DNA of 64,000 nucleotides from Nocardiopsis alborubida (GTDB lineage Bacteria; Actinomycetota; Actinomycetes; Streptosporangiales; Streptosporangiaceae), in the NCBI RefSeq assembly GCF_012396365.1, contig NZ_JAAXPG010000008.1:62001-126000 (forward strand), given 5' to 3'. The number at the start of each line of letters is the position of its first letter. Position 1 is the stretch's first letter. Both the position numbers and the translations under genes were made by a program. The notes under the pieces are model-generated. The model did no database searches. It was not told the origin of the DNA and saw nothing but the letters and a program-made list of their open reading frames with translations. This document shows, piece after piece, positions 32,982 through 42,110 of the stretch.

Positions 32982-33001
32982 CCTCGGCGGATCCGCCGAG
33001 G
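32982..33001. terminator. 20-bp perfect palindrome, possible terminator
   Basis: CCTCGGCGGA/TCCGCCGAGG lies 92 bp beyond the stop of the minus-strand LLM gene. It could be its terminator or a protein site. Confidence 0.4.
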
Positions 33002-33092
33002 ACTAGCGTGGTGAACGGGGGGCTCCCAGGGCCTTCCTGCTTCGTGCTGCCCGCGCTCGCGCCCCCGGCCCCGCCCCTTCAGCCCCGGCCCC

Positions 33093-34058
33093 TCAGCCCC
33101 GCGGAGCCAGCGCCCGCACCACCGCGGCCGGGTCCGCGTTCGGCGGACCGATCGGCGCGATCACCGGGGTGGTCACCCCGTTGTCGGCGTAGGCCCGGAT
33201 CCGCTCACGGCAGTACTCGGCGGGGCCGTGCACGATGAGCTCGTCCACCACCGAGTCCGGGATCGCGGCCAGCGCGCCCCTGCGGTCCCCCTCGTCCCAC
33301 GCCTTCCACATCGGGGTGAGCTCCTCCCGGCCCAACCACTCGTGGAACGCCCGGTAGACGGGAACGTTGAGGTAGGCCGAGATGGCCCACCGCCCGATCC
33401 CGCGGGCGGTGTCCGGGTCGGCGCCGGGGACGGCGAAGATCCGCGCGACCACCTCCTTGTCCTCGCCGTACTGGCGCACGTGGGGCACCACCGCGCGCAC
33501 GTCCTCCGACGAGAGCCAGTTGATGACGGCGCCGTCGCCCTCGCGTCCGGCGAGCCGGAGCATGCCCGGCCGCAGCGCCGCCACCAGCAGCGGAGGCGCC
33601 TGCTCGGGGACCGCGCCGAGCGTGAAGCCGTTGACGCTGAAGGTGTCGTAGTCCTCCTTGACCTTCGCGCCCGTGAGCGCCGCGCGCAGGAAGCGCACGG
33701 TGTCGCGCACCTTCTTGTACGGCTCCTCGAAGGGGATGGAGTTCCACCGCTCCACGATCACGTTGGAGGACGTGCCGACGCCCAGCGCGAAGCGGCCCGG
33801 AGCGGCGGCGGCCAGGGCGGCGGCGCTCATCGCCAGGGTGGCCGGACCGCGCGTGTAGGCGGGCACGATCGCGGTGCCCAGGCGCAGCCGGGGCGCCCAC
33901 ACGCTGGCCAGGGCGAGGGGGGTGAAGGCGTCGGTGCCGTTGGCCTCGGCCGACCAGACGTCGGTGTAGCCCAGGTCCGGCAGCTGCTCGACGAGGGTCC
34001 GCTGCTCGGCGAGCGGAACCCCCTCAAGCGGGATGGTGATGCCCCAGCGAGTGGTCAT
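33093..34058 (-). CDS. LLM-class F420-dependent oxidoreductase
   Basis: A 321-residue luciferase-like TIM-barrel oxidoreductase. TTRWGITIPLEGVPLAEQ, LGYTDVWSAEANGTDAFTPL, APRLRLGTAIVPAYTRGP and FALGVGTSSNVIVERWN are typical of the F420-dependent methylene-H4MPT-reductase-like subgroup in actinobacteria, as is VVDELIVHGPAEYCRERI near the end. The cofactor is probably F420 rather than FMN. The substrate is unknown. AGGGAGT precedes the ATG. It is monocistronic and divergent from the PEBP gene. Confidence 0.87.
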   Translation of the reverse strand: MTTRWGITIPLEGVPLAEQRTLVEQLPDLGYTDVWSAEANGTDAFTPLALASVWAPRLRLGTAIVPAYTRGPATLAMSAAALAAAAPGRFALGVGTSSNVIVERWNSIPFEEPYKKVRDTVRFLRAALTGAKVKEDYDTFSVNGFTLGAVPEQAPPLLVAALRPGMLRLAGREGDGAVINWLSSEDVRAVVPHVRQYGEDKEVVARIFAVPGADPDTARGIGRWAISAYLNVPVYRAFHEWLGREELTPMWKAWDEGDRRGALAAIPDSVVDELIVHGPAEYCRERIRAYADNGVTTPVIAPIGPPNADPAAVVRALAPRG

Positions 34059-34354
34059 GGCGACTCCCTGTCGGTGTGGAACCGAATCCGGTTCTTGTGC
34101 CGTGCTGGCAGCACCGTACCGCCCGGTCGGTCTGTTGTCTCGGGGCGCCTCCCTCCTTCGCGCCGTCGGCACCGGCGCGCCGCCCTCCTCCGGTTCGGCG
34201 CACTGCCGCCGCCCTCCGACACGGCCCGCCGCCCCGGGACGCGCGTGCCCGCTGGGGCGTATGTTCGTAGGGCCCGGACCGGAGTCCCGCCGACGGCGGG
34301 CGCCTCCGGCCGGGCCGCACGAGCGCATCCCAGACGAACGAAGGAGGCCCCTTC

Positions 34355-34885
34355 GTGGCCACGCCACCCTCCCCCTACGACTTCCTGCCCCAGGTCGCGT
34401 CGTTCACCGTCACCAGCAACGACGTCACCGACGGACAGCCCCTGCCCCAGGCCCAGGTCAGCGGGATCATGGGCGCCGGAGGCGGGGACGTCTCACCGCA
34501 CCTGTCCTGGAACGGTTTCCCCGAGGGGACGCGCAGTTTCGCCGTCACCTGCTTCGATCCGGACGCACCCACCGCCAGCGGCTTCTGGCACTGGTCGGTG
34601 GCCAACATCCCGGCCGACGTCACCGAGTTGGCGACGGGCGCCGGGGACGGCTCCGGCCTCCCCGAAACGGCCGTGACCCTGCGCAACGACGCGGGCGGAC
34701 ACCGCTACGTCGGCGCGGCCCCGCCCGCCGGGCACGGCCCGCACCGGTACTTCTTCGTGGTGCACGCGGTGGACGTGCCCCGCCTGGAGGTGGACGGGTC
34801 GGCGAGTCCGGCCTTCCTCGGCTTCAACCTGTTCTCGCACGCGCTGGGCCGGGCGATGATCACCCCCGTCTACGAGGTGAGGTAG
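34355..34885 (+). CDS. YbhB/PEBP-family protein
   Basis: A 176-residue phosphatidylethanolamine-binding-protein fold. Ligand-pocket motifs are present: [20 protein letters not shown] with [13 protein letters not shown] (D-x-D-x-P and the tryptophan-rich loop), and [14 protein letters not shown]. The bacterial YbhB proteins are cytoplasmic and of uncertain function, thought to bind small phosphate-bearing or anionic ligands. A GTG at 34355 follows AAGGAGG. There is no signal peptide. Confidence 0.87.
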   Translation: MATPPSPYDFLPQVASFTVTSNDVTDGQPLPQAQVSGIMGAGGGDVSPHLSWNGFPEGTRSFAVTCFDPDAPTASGFWHWSVANIPADVTELATGAGDGSGLPETAVTLRNDAGGHRYVGAAPPAGHGPHRYFFVVHAVDVPRLEVDGSASPAFLGFNLFSHALGRAMITPVYEVR

Positions 34886-35143
34886 CCCGCGGAGGCGGCG
34901 CGACACCCGGGTCGGGAACAGGACCCGGGGTCACGGGACACGTCGGGGGCGGGCCGCGTGCGGCCGCGCCGCGCCGCCCGCCCCCGGCCCTCTCCTCCCG
35001 GGGGCCGAGGGATACACGCGCAGCGGGCCCTTCCGGTTGTCCTGGCAACCGGATTCGGCCATTTCCGGGCCATCGGGCACCCCGCGGTCTAGGCTCGGTA
35101 ACCATCCCCCAGTCCGCCGTCCACGTCGGAAAGGGTTCGACCG

Positions 35144-36229
35144 GTGCCACAGCAGCCTGCGAGCAAACCAACCGTCGTGGTCACGACAGCGGGATCGGCT
35201 CCCACACCCGGAACCATCCTCCACCTGAGGGAACAGGGTTTCCGCGTGGTGGCGACCGATGTGGACCCCGCCGCGCCGGGCCTGTACCTGGCCGACCGCG
35301 GGTACCTGGTGCCACCGGGTGACAGCGAGGCCTTCCTGCCCAGGATGCGGACGCTGTGCGCGGACGAGGGGGCCGTCGCGGTCATCCCCCTGGTCGACGA
35401 GGAACTGGTCCGGGTGGGCGAACTCGCCAAGGACGGCGTGGAGGTGCTGCTCCCGCGGCTGGACTTCGTCACCACCTGCCTGGACAAGTACGTGCTGATG
35501 CGGGAGCTGGAGGACGCCGGGATCGGCGTGCCGCGCACCTGGCTGGCCTCGGAGTGGCCGAGCGGCGCCGCGGACTCCGCGCCCGGCGGCCTCATCGTCA
35601 AACCGCGCTGCGGACGCGGGAGCCGCGGGGTGGTGGTCATCGACTCGGTCCGCGACATGGCGCGGGTGGTGTCCGAGGGCGGCTACGCGGCGGACGAGCT
35701 GATCGTGCAGGAGCTGGTCGGCGGCCCCGAGTACACGGTGTCCGTGGTGGTGTGGCGGGACGGCGGGGTCCAGGCCGTGGTGCCCAAGGAGGTCGTCCTC
35801 AAGCAGGGCGTGACCAGGTACGCGGTGACCCGGCGCCACCGCGAGGTGGCCCGTGCCTGCCGGGCGGTCCAGGCCGCGCTGCGCGCCGACGGCCCCTTCA
35901 ACGTGCAGCTGTGCCTGGACGCGGACGGCAGGCCGAGGATCTTCGAGATCAACCCGCGTTTCTCCTCCACCGCCTCGCTCACCGCGGCGGCCGGGGTCGA
36001 CGAGATCACCGGGCTGCTGCGGCAGGCCGTCGCGGACGGGCCCCGCCTGGAGGACGACTGGCGCGAGGGGGTGGCGATGGTGCGGCGGTGGACGGACGAG
36101 TTCGTCAGCGAGGCGGAGTTCACCTCCCACGGCATCTCCCCCGCCCCCGCGGGCGCCCCGGAGCTGCCCCGGCAGCTGTCCCCCGGCGGCACGGGCCCGA
36201 TTCCCGTCGTTCCGGTGCGTGTCCGGTGA
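35144..36229 (+). CDS. ATP-grasp enzyme (carbamoyl-phosphate-synthase-like)
   Basis: A 361-residue stand-alone ATP-grasp ligase. The N-terminal Rossmann-like domain opens VVVTTAGSAPTPGTILHL. The central ATP-binding loop is GLIVKPRCGRGSRGVVVI, followed by VQELVGGPEYTVSVVVW and the C-terminal magnesium/ATP stretch GPFNVQLCLDADGRPRIFEI then NPRFSSTASL. Such enzymes join a carboxylate to an amine or similar nucleophile using ATP; the substrates cannot be told. GTG start after GGAAAGGG. Its stop overlaps the start of an inositol-phosphatase-like gene (GTGA), indicating a two-enzyme pathway. Confidence 0.83.
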   Translation: MPQQPASKPTVVVTTAGSAPTPGTILHLREQGFRVVATDVDPAAPGLYLADRGYLVPPGDSEAFLPRMRTLCADEGAVAVIPLVDEELVRVGELAKDGVEVLLPRLDFVTTCLDKYVLMRELEDAGIGVPRTWLASEWPSGAADSAPGGLIVKPRCGRGSRGVVVIDSVRDMARVVSEGGYAADELIVQELVGGPEYTVSVVVWRDGGVQAVVPKEVVLKQGVTRYAVTRRHREVARACRAVQAALRADGPFNVQLCLDADGRPRIFEINPRFSSTASLTAAAGVDEITGLLRQAVADGPRLEDDWREGVAMVRRWTDEFVSEAEFTSHGISPAPAGAPELPRQLSPGGTGPIPVVPVRVR

Positions 36230-37200
36230 CGGCCCCCGTAACCGGGGCCGGTGGCGGCGGGGTCCGCCGTGACGGGGACACCCCCGGGGCCGCCGGGACC
36301 GTGACCGCCGGTGGTGCGGGTAAGGACGGTGCGCCCGGGAAGCCCGGTACGAACGGTGCTGTCGGCACTGCCCGTACAGACGGTGCGACTGGTGCTGCTG
36401 AGGCTCCCGGTGGTGCCGATGCGCACCCGCTGGCCGAGGCGATGGCGGCGGCGGTCGTGGAGGTCGGCGGCCTGCTGCGCGGATGGCGCTCCGACGCGGA
36501 CGCGCGCAGCGGGGTGTGGGAGGGCAGCCAGTTCAAGGCCCGGGCCGACGCCATGGCGCACCGGGCCCTGTCCGAGCGGCTCACCGCGATCGACGGACGG
36601 ATCCCGGTGGTCAGTGAGGAGGACCCCGAGTCGCTGCGCGGGGAGCGGCCGCCCCGGTACTGGCTGATCGACCCCGTCGACGGGACCGCCAGCTACGTCC
36701 ACGGGTTCCCCGGGTACGTCACGCAGGTCGCGCTGGTGAGCGGGGGACGGCCGGAGGCGGCCGCCGTGTTCGCCCCCGAGACCGCGACCCTCTACACGGC
36801 CGCGCGCGGTCGGGGCGCGCGCCGGGACGGACGCCCCCTGCCTCCCCCCCGTCCCGCCCCGTCGGGACGGGGCGTGCTCACCGACAACACCCCGCGGCCG
36901 GAGGGGATCGCCCGCCGGGTCCGCGACCGCTTCGGCTACGGCGGGTACCTGGAGAGCGGCAGCATCTCGCTGAAGCTGTGCCTGGTCGCCGAGGGGTCCG
37001 CGCACCTGTTCGTCAAGGACGTGCCGGTCCGCGACTGGGACGTGGCTGCGCCCGCCCTGGTCCTGGAGGAGGTGGGCGGCCTGGTCACGCGGCTGGACGG
37101 CAGCCCGTTCGACTACCGGGGGCCCTACGAGCACACCGGGCTGGTGGGCGCCGCCGACCCCGCCGCGTGCCGGGCCGTCTCCGACTGGCTGGGCTCCTGA
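36226..37200 (+). CDS. Inositol monophosphatase/CysQ-family phosphatase with collagen-like leader
   Basis: The C-terminal 260 residues are a metal-dependent phosphatase: SEEDPE (near residue 124), WLIDPVDGTASYVHG (metal site, near 145) and RDWDVAAPALVLEEVGGLV (near 272). It resembles CysQ and inositol monophosphatases. The first 65 residues form a Gly-X-Y-like leader (GKDGAPGKPGTNGAVG), encoded with many T-ending codons unlike the rest of the gene. A start at 36226 retains GTGA coupling; later starts (GTG 36301, ATG 36442) would remove the leader. It presumably removes a phosphate from the substrate or product of the ATP-grasp enzyme. Confidence 0.8.
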   Translation: MTAPVTGAGGGGVRRDGDTPGAAGTVTAGGAGKDGAPGKPGTNGAVGTARTDGATGAAEAPGGADAHPLAEAMAAAVVEVGGLLRGWRSDADARSGVWEGSQFKARADAMAHRALSERLTAIDGRIPVVSEEDPESLRGERPPRYWLIDPVDGTASYVHGFPGYVTQVALVSGGRPEAAAVFAPETATLYTAARGRGARRDGRPLPPPRPAPSGRGVLTDNTPRPEGIARRVRDRFGYGGYLESGSISLKLCLVAEGSAHLFVKDVPVRDWDVAAPALVLEEVGGLVTRLDGSPFDYRGPYEHTGLVGAADPAACRAVSDWLGS

Positions 37201-37327
37201 GAACGCGCCCCGGGAGCCGCCCCGGAGCCGTGGACCGGGGGCGGCGACTCACTTTCCGTGTATCCCTTTTCCACACCGGGTGCGGCGCGTATCGTGTGGT
37301 CACCAACTCGCGTCTTGGGGGTGGGAA

Positions 37328-37867
37328 GTGGAGGACGAGCGCCTGCCGCTGCACCGGATGCGCGCCTCGGACGCCGAACGCGACCTCACGGTGGACCGCC
37401 TCACCACCGCGTTCGTCGAGGGCCGCCTGGACCACGAGGAGTACGACCGCCGGGTCGGTCTGGCGCTGGGCGCGGTGCTGCTCGGCGACCTGCGCCCACT
37501 GACCGCGGACCTGCCGGTGTCCCCGTCCACGGGGCACGGGATCCCGTCCGCACGGCCCGGCGCCGATCCCCGGCCCGTGCCCCCGTCCGAGGCGGCCCGC
37601 ACCGATCCGGGGTCCCAGCGCGGCCCCCGGGACGACCACGAGCCCCCCGACGCGGGCGATCTGTCGCTCCTGGGCGCACCCTGGCGCGAGTGGGGCGACG
37701 AGTGGCGCTGGTGGACGGGTGTGGCGGTGATCCTGACGAGCGTGTGGGGCGTGGTCAGCCTGATGGGCGGCGAATTCGTGCCCTACTGGCCGCTGGTGCC
37801 GCTGGGCATCTGGGCCGCGGTCCTGCTCGCCTCCGCCATCTGGCCCAGCGAGGGGGAGCCGCCCTGA
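37328..37867 (+). CDS. DUF1707 domain membrane protein
   Basis: A 179-residue protein. The N-terminal DUF1707 domain (residues 9-62) has RMRASDAERDLTVDRLTTAF and VEGRLDHEEYDRRVGLAL. A proline-rich linker is followed by two membrane helices (about residues 130-148 and 152-172) behind the tryptophan-rich WREWGDEWRWW. DUF1707 proteins are common in actinobacteria and have no settled function. GTG start; GGGGGTGGGAA precedes it. It lies 120 bp after the phosphatase with its own likely promoter. Confidence 0.83.
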   Translation: MEDERLPLHRMRASDAERDLTVDRLTTAFVEGRLDHEEYDRRVGLALGAVLLGDLRPLTADLPVSPSTGHGIPSARPGADPRPVPPSEAARTDPGSQRGPRDDHEPPDAGDLSLLGAPWREWGDEWRWWTGVAVILTSVWGVVSLMGGEFVPYWPLVPLGIWAAVLLASAIWPSEGEPP

Positions 37868-37936
37868 CCCGGCGCGGTCCCCGCCCCCCGTGGCCGGCCG
37901 GCGCTTCGCGCGCGGCCGGGCCCGCGGCGGGAGGGG

Positions 37937-38431
37937 TCAGCCCGCGGCGTGGAGCCAGCGCACCGGGGCACCGTCGCCCGCGTAGCGGAAGGGTTCCAGC
38001 TCCTCGTCCCAGGCGCGGCCGGTGAGGCGTTCGATCTCGGCGGCCAGTTCGGTGCCGTCGGCCGCGGCCCGCTCCACGGCCAGGCGCAGTCGGCCCTCGG
38101 GCACGAGGACCTCCCCCGCCGCGCTGGTGAGGGCGGTGAACATACCGAGGGACGGCGTGTAGCTGTAGCGCACGCCGTCGCAGCCGGGCGACCCCTCCTC
38201 GGTCACCTCGAACCGCAGGCGCTGCCACGTGTTCAGCGCCGAGGCCACCGAGCCCGCGGTACCCGGCTTCCCCTGCCAGTTGAGCTCGGCGCGGTGGTTG
38301 CCGGGTGCCGCCGGCTGGGCGACCCAGTCGAGTTTCACGGGTACTCCAACGACGCCCGCGACCGCCCACTCGACATGTGGGCACAGCGCCGCTGGCGCGG
38401 AGTGGACGTACAAGACGCCACGTGCGGACAC
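37937..38431 (-). CDS. DUF3145 family protein
   Basis: A 164-residue conserved actinobacterial protein. The opening SARGVLYVHSAPAALCPHVEW, the middle AELNWQGKPGTAGSVASAL with LRFEVTEEGSPG, and the end DEELEPFRYAGDGAPVRWLH are the DUF3145 hallmarks. It is cytoplasmic and its function is unknown. The GTG at 38431 is chosen because AGGAGG lies 4 nt before it and relatives begin at the same place. It is divergent from the sigma factor gene across about 200 bp that contain a small GTGCCC-CAA-GGGCAC dyad (38520-38534). Confidence 0.87.
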   Translation of the reverse strand: MSARGVLYVHSAPAALCPHVEWAVAGVVGVPVKLDWVAQPAAPGNHRAELNWQGKPGTAGSVASALNTWQRLRFEVTEEGSPGCDGVRYSYTPSLGMFTALTSAAGEVLVPEGRLRLAVERAAADGTELAAEIERLTGRAWDEELEPFRYAGDGAPVRWLHAAG

Positions 38432-38633
38432 CGAACCTCCTGATACGAACGAGTGCGCTTCCCCGACGCCCTCGTACCACGAGAAGGTTGCATACCCGCC
38501 TGAATGCTTTTGCCCCATTGTGCCCCAAGGGCACCTTGAGAACCAGCGCTCACTTTGCTTTTTCCAGCGTTCCCCCCACCTCCTGGAGCCCCAGAAGCTA
38601 GCGTGAGCCCCGGCGAGCGGGAGTCTGATCATA

Positions 38634-39383
38634 GTGGGGGCGGGTGTGCCAGACCAGTCGCACGAGGACATCCATGACAGCCAGGCACCTCCTCAAACCG
38701 TACTTACGACCTTTTCTGGGGAGGAAGCACCCCCGCCTTTGCCGGTTCCGGCCACAACCGGCGGTGATACGGCCGGGCCCGATCCGGCCCGGGACCACGG
38801 CGGAGCCGACACGGCCTCTCCCAGCGACGCCGAGCTCGTACGGGGCGCCTGCCGGGGCGAGCACAGGGCGTGGGAGGCCATCGTGGACCGGCACCTGCCG
38901 GTCGTGAACGCGATCGCGCGCTCCTACCGCCTGTCCACCCCGGACCGGGAGGACGCGGTGCAGACCGTGTGGCTCACCCTCAACCAGCAGCTGCCCCGCC
39001 TGCACTCCCCCGAGCGGCTCCGCGGCTGGCTTCGCAGGGTCGCCCACGACGCCTGCGGCCGGCAGCGCCGCCACAGTGCCCGGAACCGGCCGGTCGATCC
39101 CCAGAGCCTCACCCGGGTGCCCCCCGCGGAGGCCCCGGGCCCCGAGACGCAGTACCTGCGCAAGGAGGAGCGCGAGGAGCTGCACCGCGCGATCCGGCGG
39201 CTCACCGACCCCGGAGAGCGGCGGGCCGCCCTGCGCTACCTCGACGGGGCCGCGGGGCTGTCCGTGCCCTCCGCCCCCTGCGGCCCTGAGGCCGCCGACG
39301 GCCGGGTCCACCCCCGGACCGCCGCGAACCAGCGCCGCCGCATGCTCCGCAGACTCCGCCGCATCCTGGAGGAACCGACTTGA
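38634..39383 (+). CDS. Sigma-70-family factor with degenerate region 4
   Basis: A 249-residue ECF-like sigma factor. A disordered Pro/Thr-rich leader of about 65 residues precedes region 2 (about 70-140: ACRGEHRAWEAIVDRHLPVV, DREDAVQTVWLTLNQQL, RLRGWLRRVAHDACGRQRR), which is well kept. Region 4 is odd: after LRYLDGAAGL the usual helix-turn-helix is replaced by SVPSAPCGPEAADGRVHP, and only a basic last helix (RTAANQRRRMLRRLRRIL) remains. It is coupled to the next gene by a TTGA overlap. A GTG at 38646 is an alternative start. Operon with a CHAT protease suggests a signalling or conflict module. Confidence 0.78.
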   Translation: MGAGVPDQSHEDIHDSQAPPQTVLTTFSGEEAPPPLPVPATTGGDTAGPDPARDHGGADTASPSDAELVRGACRGEHRAWEAIVDRHLPVVNAIARSYRLSTPDREDAVQTVWLTLNQQLPRLHSPERLRGWLRRVAHDACGRQRRHSARNRPVDPQSLTRVPPAEAPGPETQYLRKEEREELHRAIRRLTDPGERRAALRYLDGAAGLSVPSAPCGPEAADGRVHPRTAANQRRRMLRRLRRILEEPT

Positions 39384-39808
39384 GCAACCACGACGACCCG
39401 ACCCGGGCCCTGGCGGGGCGCGCCGCCGCCCTGGCCGCCTTCGACCGCGGCGACGACGGCGCCGTCGTGGCGGCCCTGACCGGGGAGAGGGCCCCGACGG
39501 GCGAGGTGCTGCGCTCGGCGGACGAGGGCGCGGACGGCGTGCTGGTCACCGCCCTGCGTTTCGAGCACGGGGACCTCACCGTGGACCTGCGGGTCCACGC
39601 TCACGGTCCGCTGCGCTCGCTGTCGGGGCTGGCCACGGGGGAGTACGACCACGCGGTCCTGCGTGTGCGCCGCCCCGGCTCCGGGGAGGACCTGCGGATC
39701 GGCGAGGACGGCGGATTCGCACTGTCCGGCCTGGCCCGCGGCCCGGTCAGCCTGGCGCTGCTCAGGTCGGGGCGTCCGCCGGTGGTGACCGGCTGGTTCA
39801 CCGTCTGA
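39380..39808 (+). CDS. Small protein of the sigma/CHAT module
   Basis: A 142-residue protein starting with TTG inside the sigma stop codon overlap. The first 40 residues are helical (ALAGRAAALAAFDRGDDGAVVAAL); the rest is beta-rich, with LRFEHGDLTVDLRVHAHGPL, YDHAVLRVRRPG and FALSGLARGPVSLALLRSG, resembling carboxypeptidase-regulatory-like or Cna-B-like small beta sandwiches. No catalytic motif is visible. In many actinobacteria a protein of this size sits between a sigma factor and a CHAT protein; it may act as linker or anti-sigma (inferred). Confidence 0.68.
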   Translation: MSNHDDPTRALAGRAAALAAFDRGDDGAVVAALTGERAPTGEVLRSADEGADGVLVTALRFEHGDLTVDLRVHAHGPLRSLSGLATGEYDHAVLRVRRPGSGEDLRIGEDGGFALSGLARGPVSLALLRSGRPPVVTGWFTV

Positions 39809-40035
39809 CCACGCGGGCTGTCCGGGCACCAGTAATCCCATGCGTCACAGAAAAGGGGAAGGCCGAACCCGGATTGCAGACAGACGCGAACCGGCTCCTG
39901 ATGATGGCCCTTCGACCGGCTTCGTCCGGGTTCGCGTCAGCCGAGTTGTCCGCAGGCGGGCGCAGCCCCTCCCGTGCGCCCTCCTGCGCTGCTATCACTG
40001 GGTGCGGCCCGCCCCCTCGGTGAAAGGCGTCGGAC

Positions 40036-42105
40036 GTGTCCCTGCGCGCCCAGCCCTCCCCCCTCTCCCGCGAGTCCCCCCTCGCCGCCGCCTGCCCCGA
40101 CCGCCACGCGCTGCGGTCCGGCAGATCCCTGCTCGCCCGCGTGAGCCACGGGGTGCGGCTGGCGCAGGGCGGCATGTTCGAGCAGACCGCGGCGCTGCTG
40201 GACGAGGCCCACCGGCGCCTGCGCGGCCACCCGGTGGCCGAGTCCGCGACGGTGATGCCCGGAGTCCTGCTCAACCTGGGTCTGGCGCAGACGCTGTGCG
40301 GCCGCTTCCCGCAGGCCGAGGAGCACCTGCGTGAGGCCCGCTCCCTGGCCGAGGAGCGCCGGCTGCCCCTGATGGACCTGGTCATCCGCCAGAACCTGGG
40401 CTGCCTCAGCCTCTACCGGGGCGACGCCTCCACGGCCATCGCCACCTTCCACGGCCTGACCGACCGGCTGCCCTCCGACCGCAGGGAGGCGCTGCACGTG
40501 GACCTGGCCGAGGCGCTGCTGGCCGAGGGTCTGGTGGAGGAGGCGGCGACGGCGCTCGCGGACGGCCCCTGGGCCGGGGGCTCGTCGGCGAACACCCTGC
40601 TGGTGGAGGCCAAACTGCGGCTGCTGCGGGGCGACCACCGCCACACGGTCGAGCTCACCCGCCGGGTACGGCACTCCTTCGGCACGGGCTCGCTGTGGTA
40701 CCGGCTGGCCACCCGCCTGGAGAGGATGGCGCTGCGCGAGGGCCGGACCGCCTCCCCCGTGGCCCGGGCCAGGAACGCCCTGGCCGTCCGCACGCCCCTG
40801 GCCGCGCCGCGGCCGTCGGAAACCGGAGCCGCCCAGCTGGCCCTGGACACCCTGGACGCGCACACCGTCCTCGCGCCGGGCCCCTGGCTGGCGGACGCGG
40901 TGAGCGACCCCCACGTCGTCCGCGCGGGCCTGGAGAGCGCCCTGCGTGCCGGGGAGGCGGCCACCGCCCTGGAGTGGGCGGAGCTGGCCCGGACCTGGGC
41001 CGCGCCCCACGTCCCCGGTCCCCGCGTGCGCACACCGGCGACGGCCTCGCTGGCCGACCGATACCGTGCGGCCCTGGTCCGCGGCCGCGACCCGCACGCC
41101 CTGGCCCGGCGTCTGGAGTCGGCCCGCTGGCAGGCGCACCACGGGGCCCCGGGGCCGCGCCGCGTCCCCGCGCCGGCGCCCGTGGCCGATGCACTGCTGG
41201 AGCGGCTGGGCGACCGGGCCTTCGTGCGGTACACACGGGCGGGCGGGGACGCCGTCGCGCTCGTGGCCACGGCCGGACGGGTCCACGCCCGCGTCCTGGG
41301 GCCGCTCCCGCACGTGGCCCGGGCCCTGGCCCGGTTCGTCCACCCGGTGGCGCTCCCCCCGCACCCGGGTGAGGCGCGGGAGGCGGCCGACGGTGCCGCC
41401 CGCGTCCTCCTCGAACCGCTGTTGTCACTGGTCGGCGACCGCCCGCTGATCGTGGCCGGTGACGCCTACCTCGGCGATCCCCCCTGGGGCATGCTCCCCG
41501 CGTTGCGGGGCCGTCCGCTGAACCTGGTGCCCGGCGCCGGGTTCTGGCTGGACCGGACCCGCTCCGATGCCCCCGTGCCCCGCCCGCCGGAGCGGGTGCT
41601 GCTGGTGGCGGCACCCGAACCGGACGGGGCGGCACGCGAGGTGGCCGCGCTGGCCGACGTGTACCCGGGGGCGCGCGTGCTCTGCGCCGACCGGGCCCTG
41701 CGCTCCGACGTCCTGGCCGCCCTCGACCGGGCCGACCTGGTCCACCTGGCGGGACACGGGCGCGTCCCCGGCCGCTCGCCCATGCTCGCCTCGGTCGGCC
41801 TGGGCGACGGACCGCTGCTCGCCTGCGACCTGGCCGGGCTGCCCCGGGCCCCGGACACGGTGGTGCTGTCGACCTGCTGGAGCGGCCGGGGCTTCGCGGA
41901 CCGCGCCGGGGCGCCGCTCGGGTTCACCGGTGCGCTGCTCGCGGCCGGGGTCCGCACGGTGGTGGCCAGCCCCGTCCCGGTCAGGGACGCGGGGACCGTC
42001 GAGGCCATGCGCCTCTTCCACCGCGCGCTCGTCGCGGGCGTCCCCGCGCCCGAGGCGGTGGCTGTCCACCTCGGGCGTACGGGGTTCTGCTGCTTCGGTG
42101 CCTGA
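40036..42105 (+). CDS. TPR-CHAT protein, predicted caspase-like protease
   Basis: A 689-residue cytoplasmic protein. Residues 35-330 are helical TPR-like repeats (LNLGLAQTLCGRFPQAEEHL, QNLGCLSLYRGDASTAIATF). The C-terminal 300 residues are a CHAT domain with the catalytic histidine His574 in VHLAGHG and catalytic cysteine Cys614 in VVLSTCWSGRG, followed by GVRTVVASPVPVRDAGT. CHAT proteases of the separase/caspase clan include gasdermin- and CRISPR-linked effectors. The GTG start follows GAAAGG. It lies 227 bp behind the sigma/small-protein pair, so it may have its own promoter or be read from theirs. Confidence 0.85.
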   Translation: MSLRAQPSPLSRESPLAAACPDRHALRSGRSLLARVSHGVRLAQGGMFEQTAALLDEAHRRLRGHPVAESATVMPGVLLNLGLAQTLCGRFPQAEEHLREARSLAEERRLPLMDLVIRQNLGCLSLYRGDASTAIATFHGLTDRLPSDRREALHVDLAEALLAEGLVEEAATALADGPWAGGSSANTLLVEAKLRLLRGDHRHTVELTRRVRHSFGTGSLWYRLATRLERMALREGRTASPVARARNALAVRTPLAAPRPSETGAAQLALDTLDAHTVLAPGPWLADAVSDPHVVRAGLESALRAGEAATALEWAELARTWAAPHVPGPRVRTPATASLADRYRAALVRGRDPHALARRLESARWQAHHGAPGPRRVPAPAPVADALLERLGDRAFVRYTRAGGDAVALVATAGRVHARVLGPLPHVARALARFVHPVALPPHPGEAREAADGAARVLLEPLLSLVGDRPLIVAGDAYLGDPPWGMLPALRGRPLNLVPGAGFWLDRTRSDAPVPRPPERVLLVAAPEPDGAAREVAALADVYPGARVLCADRALRSDVLAALDRADLVHLAGHGRVPGRSPMLASVGLGDGPLLACDLAGLPRAPDTVVLSTCWSGRGFADRAGAPLGFTGALLAAGVRTVVASPVPVRDAGTVEAMRLFHRALVAGVPAPEAVAVHLGRTGFCCFGA

Positions 42106-42110
42106 GGCCA

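Larger units (their letters stand above)
32812..33092. other. Non-coding stretch with repeat and palindrome
   Basis: It contains the right copy of the direct repeat (32892-32943) and a 20-bp perfect palindrome (32982-33001). No gene is seen. Confidence 0.5.
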
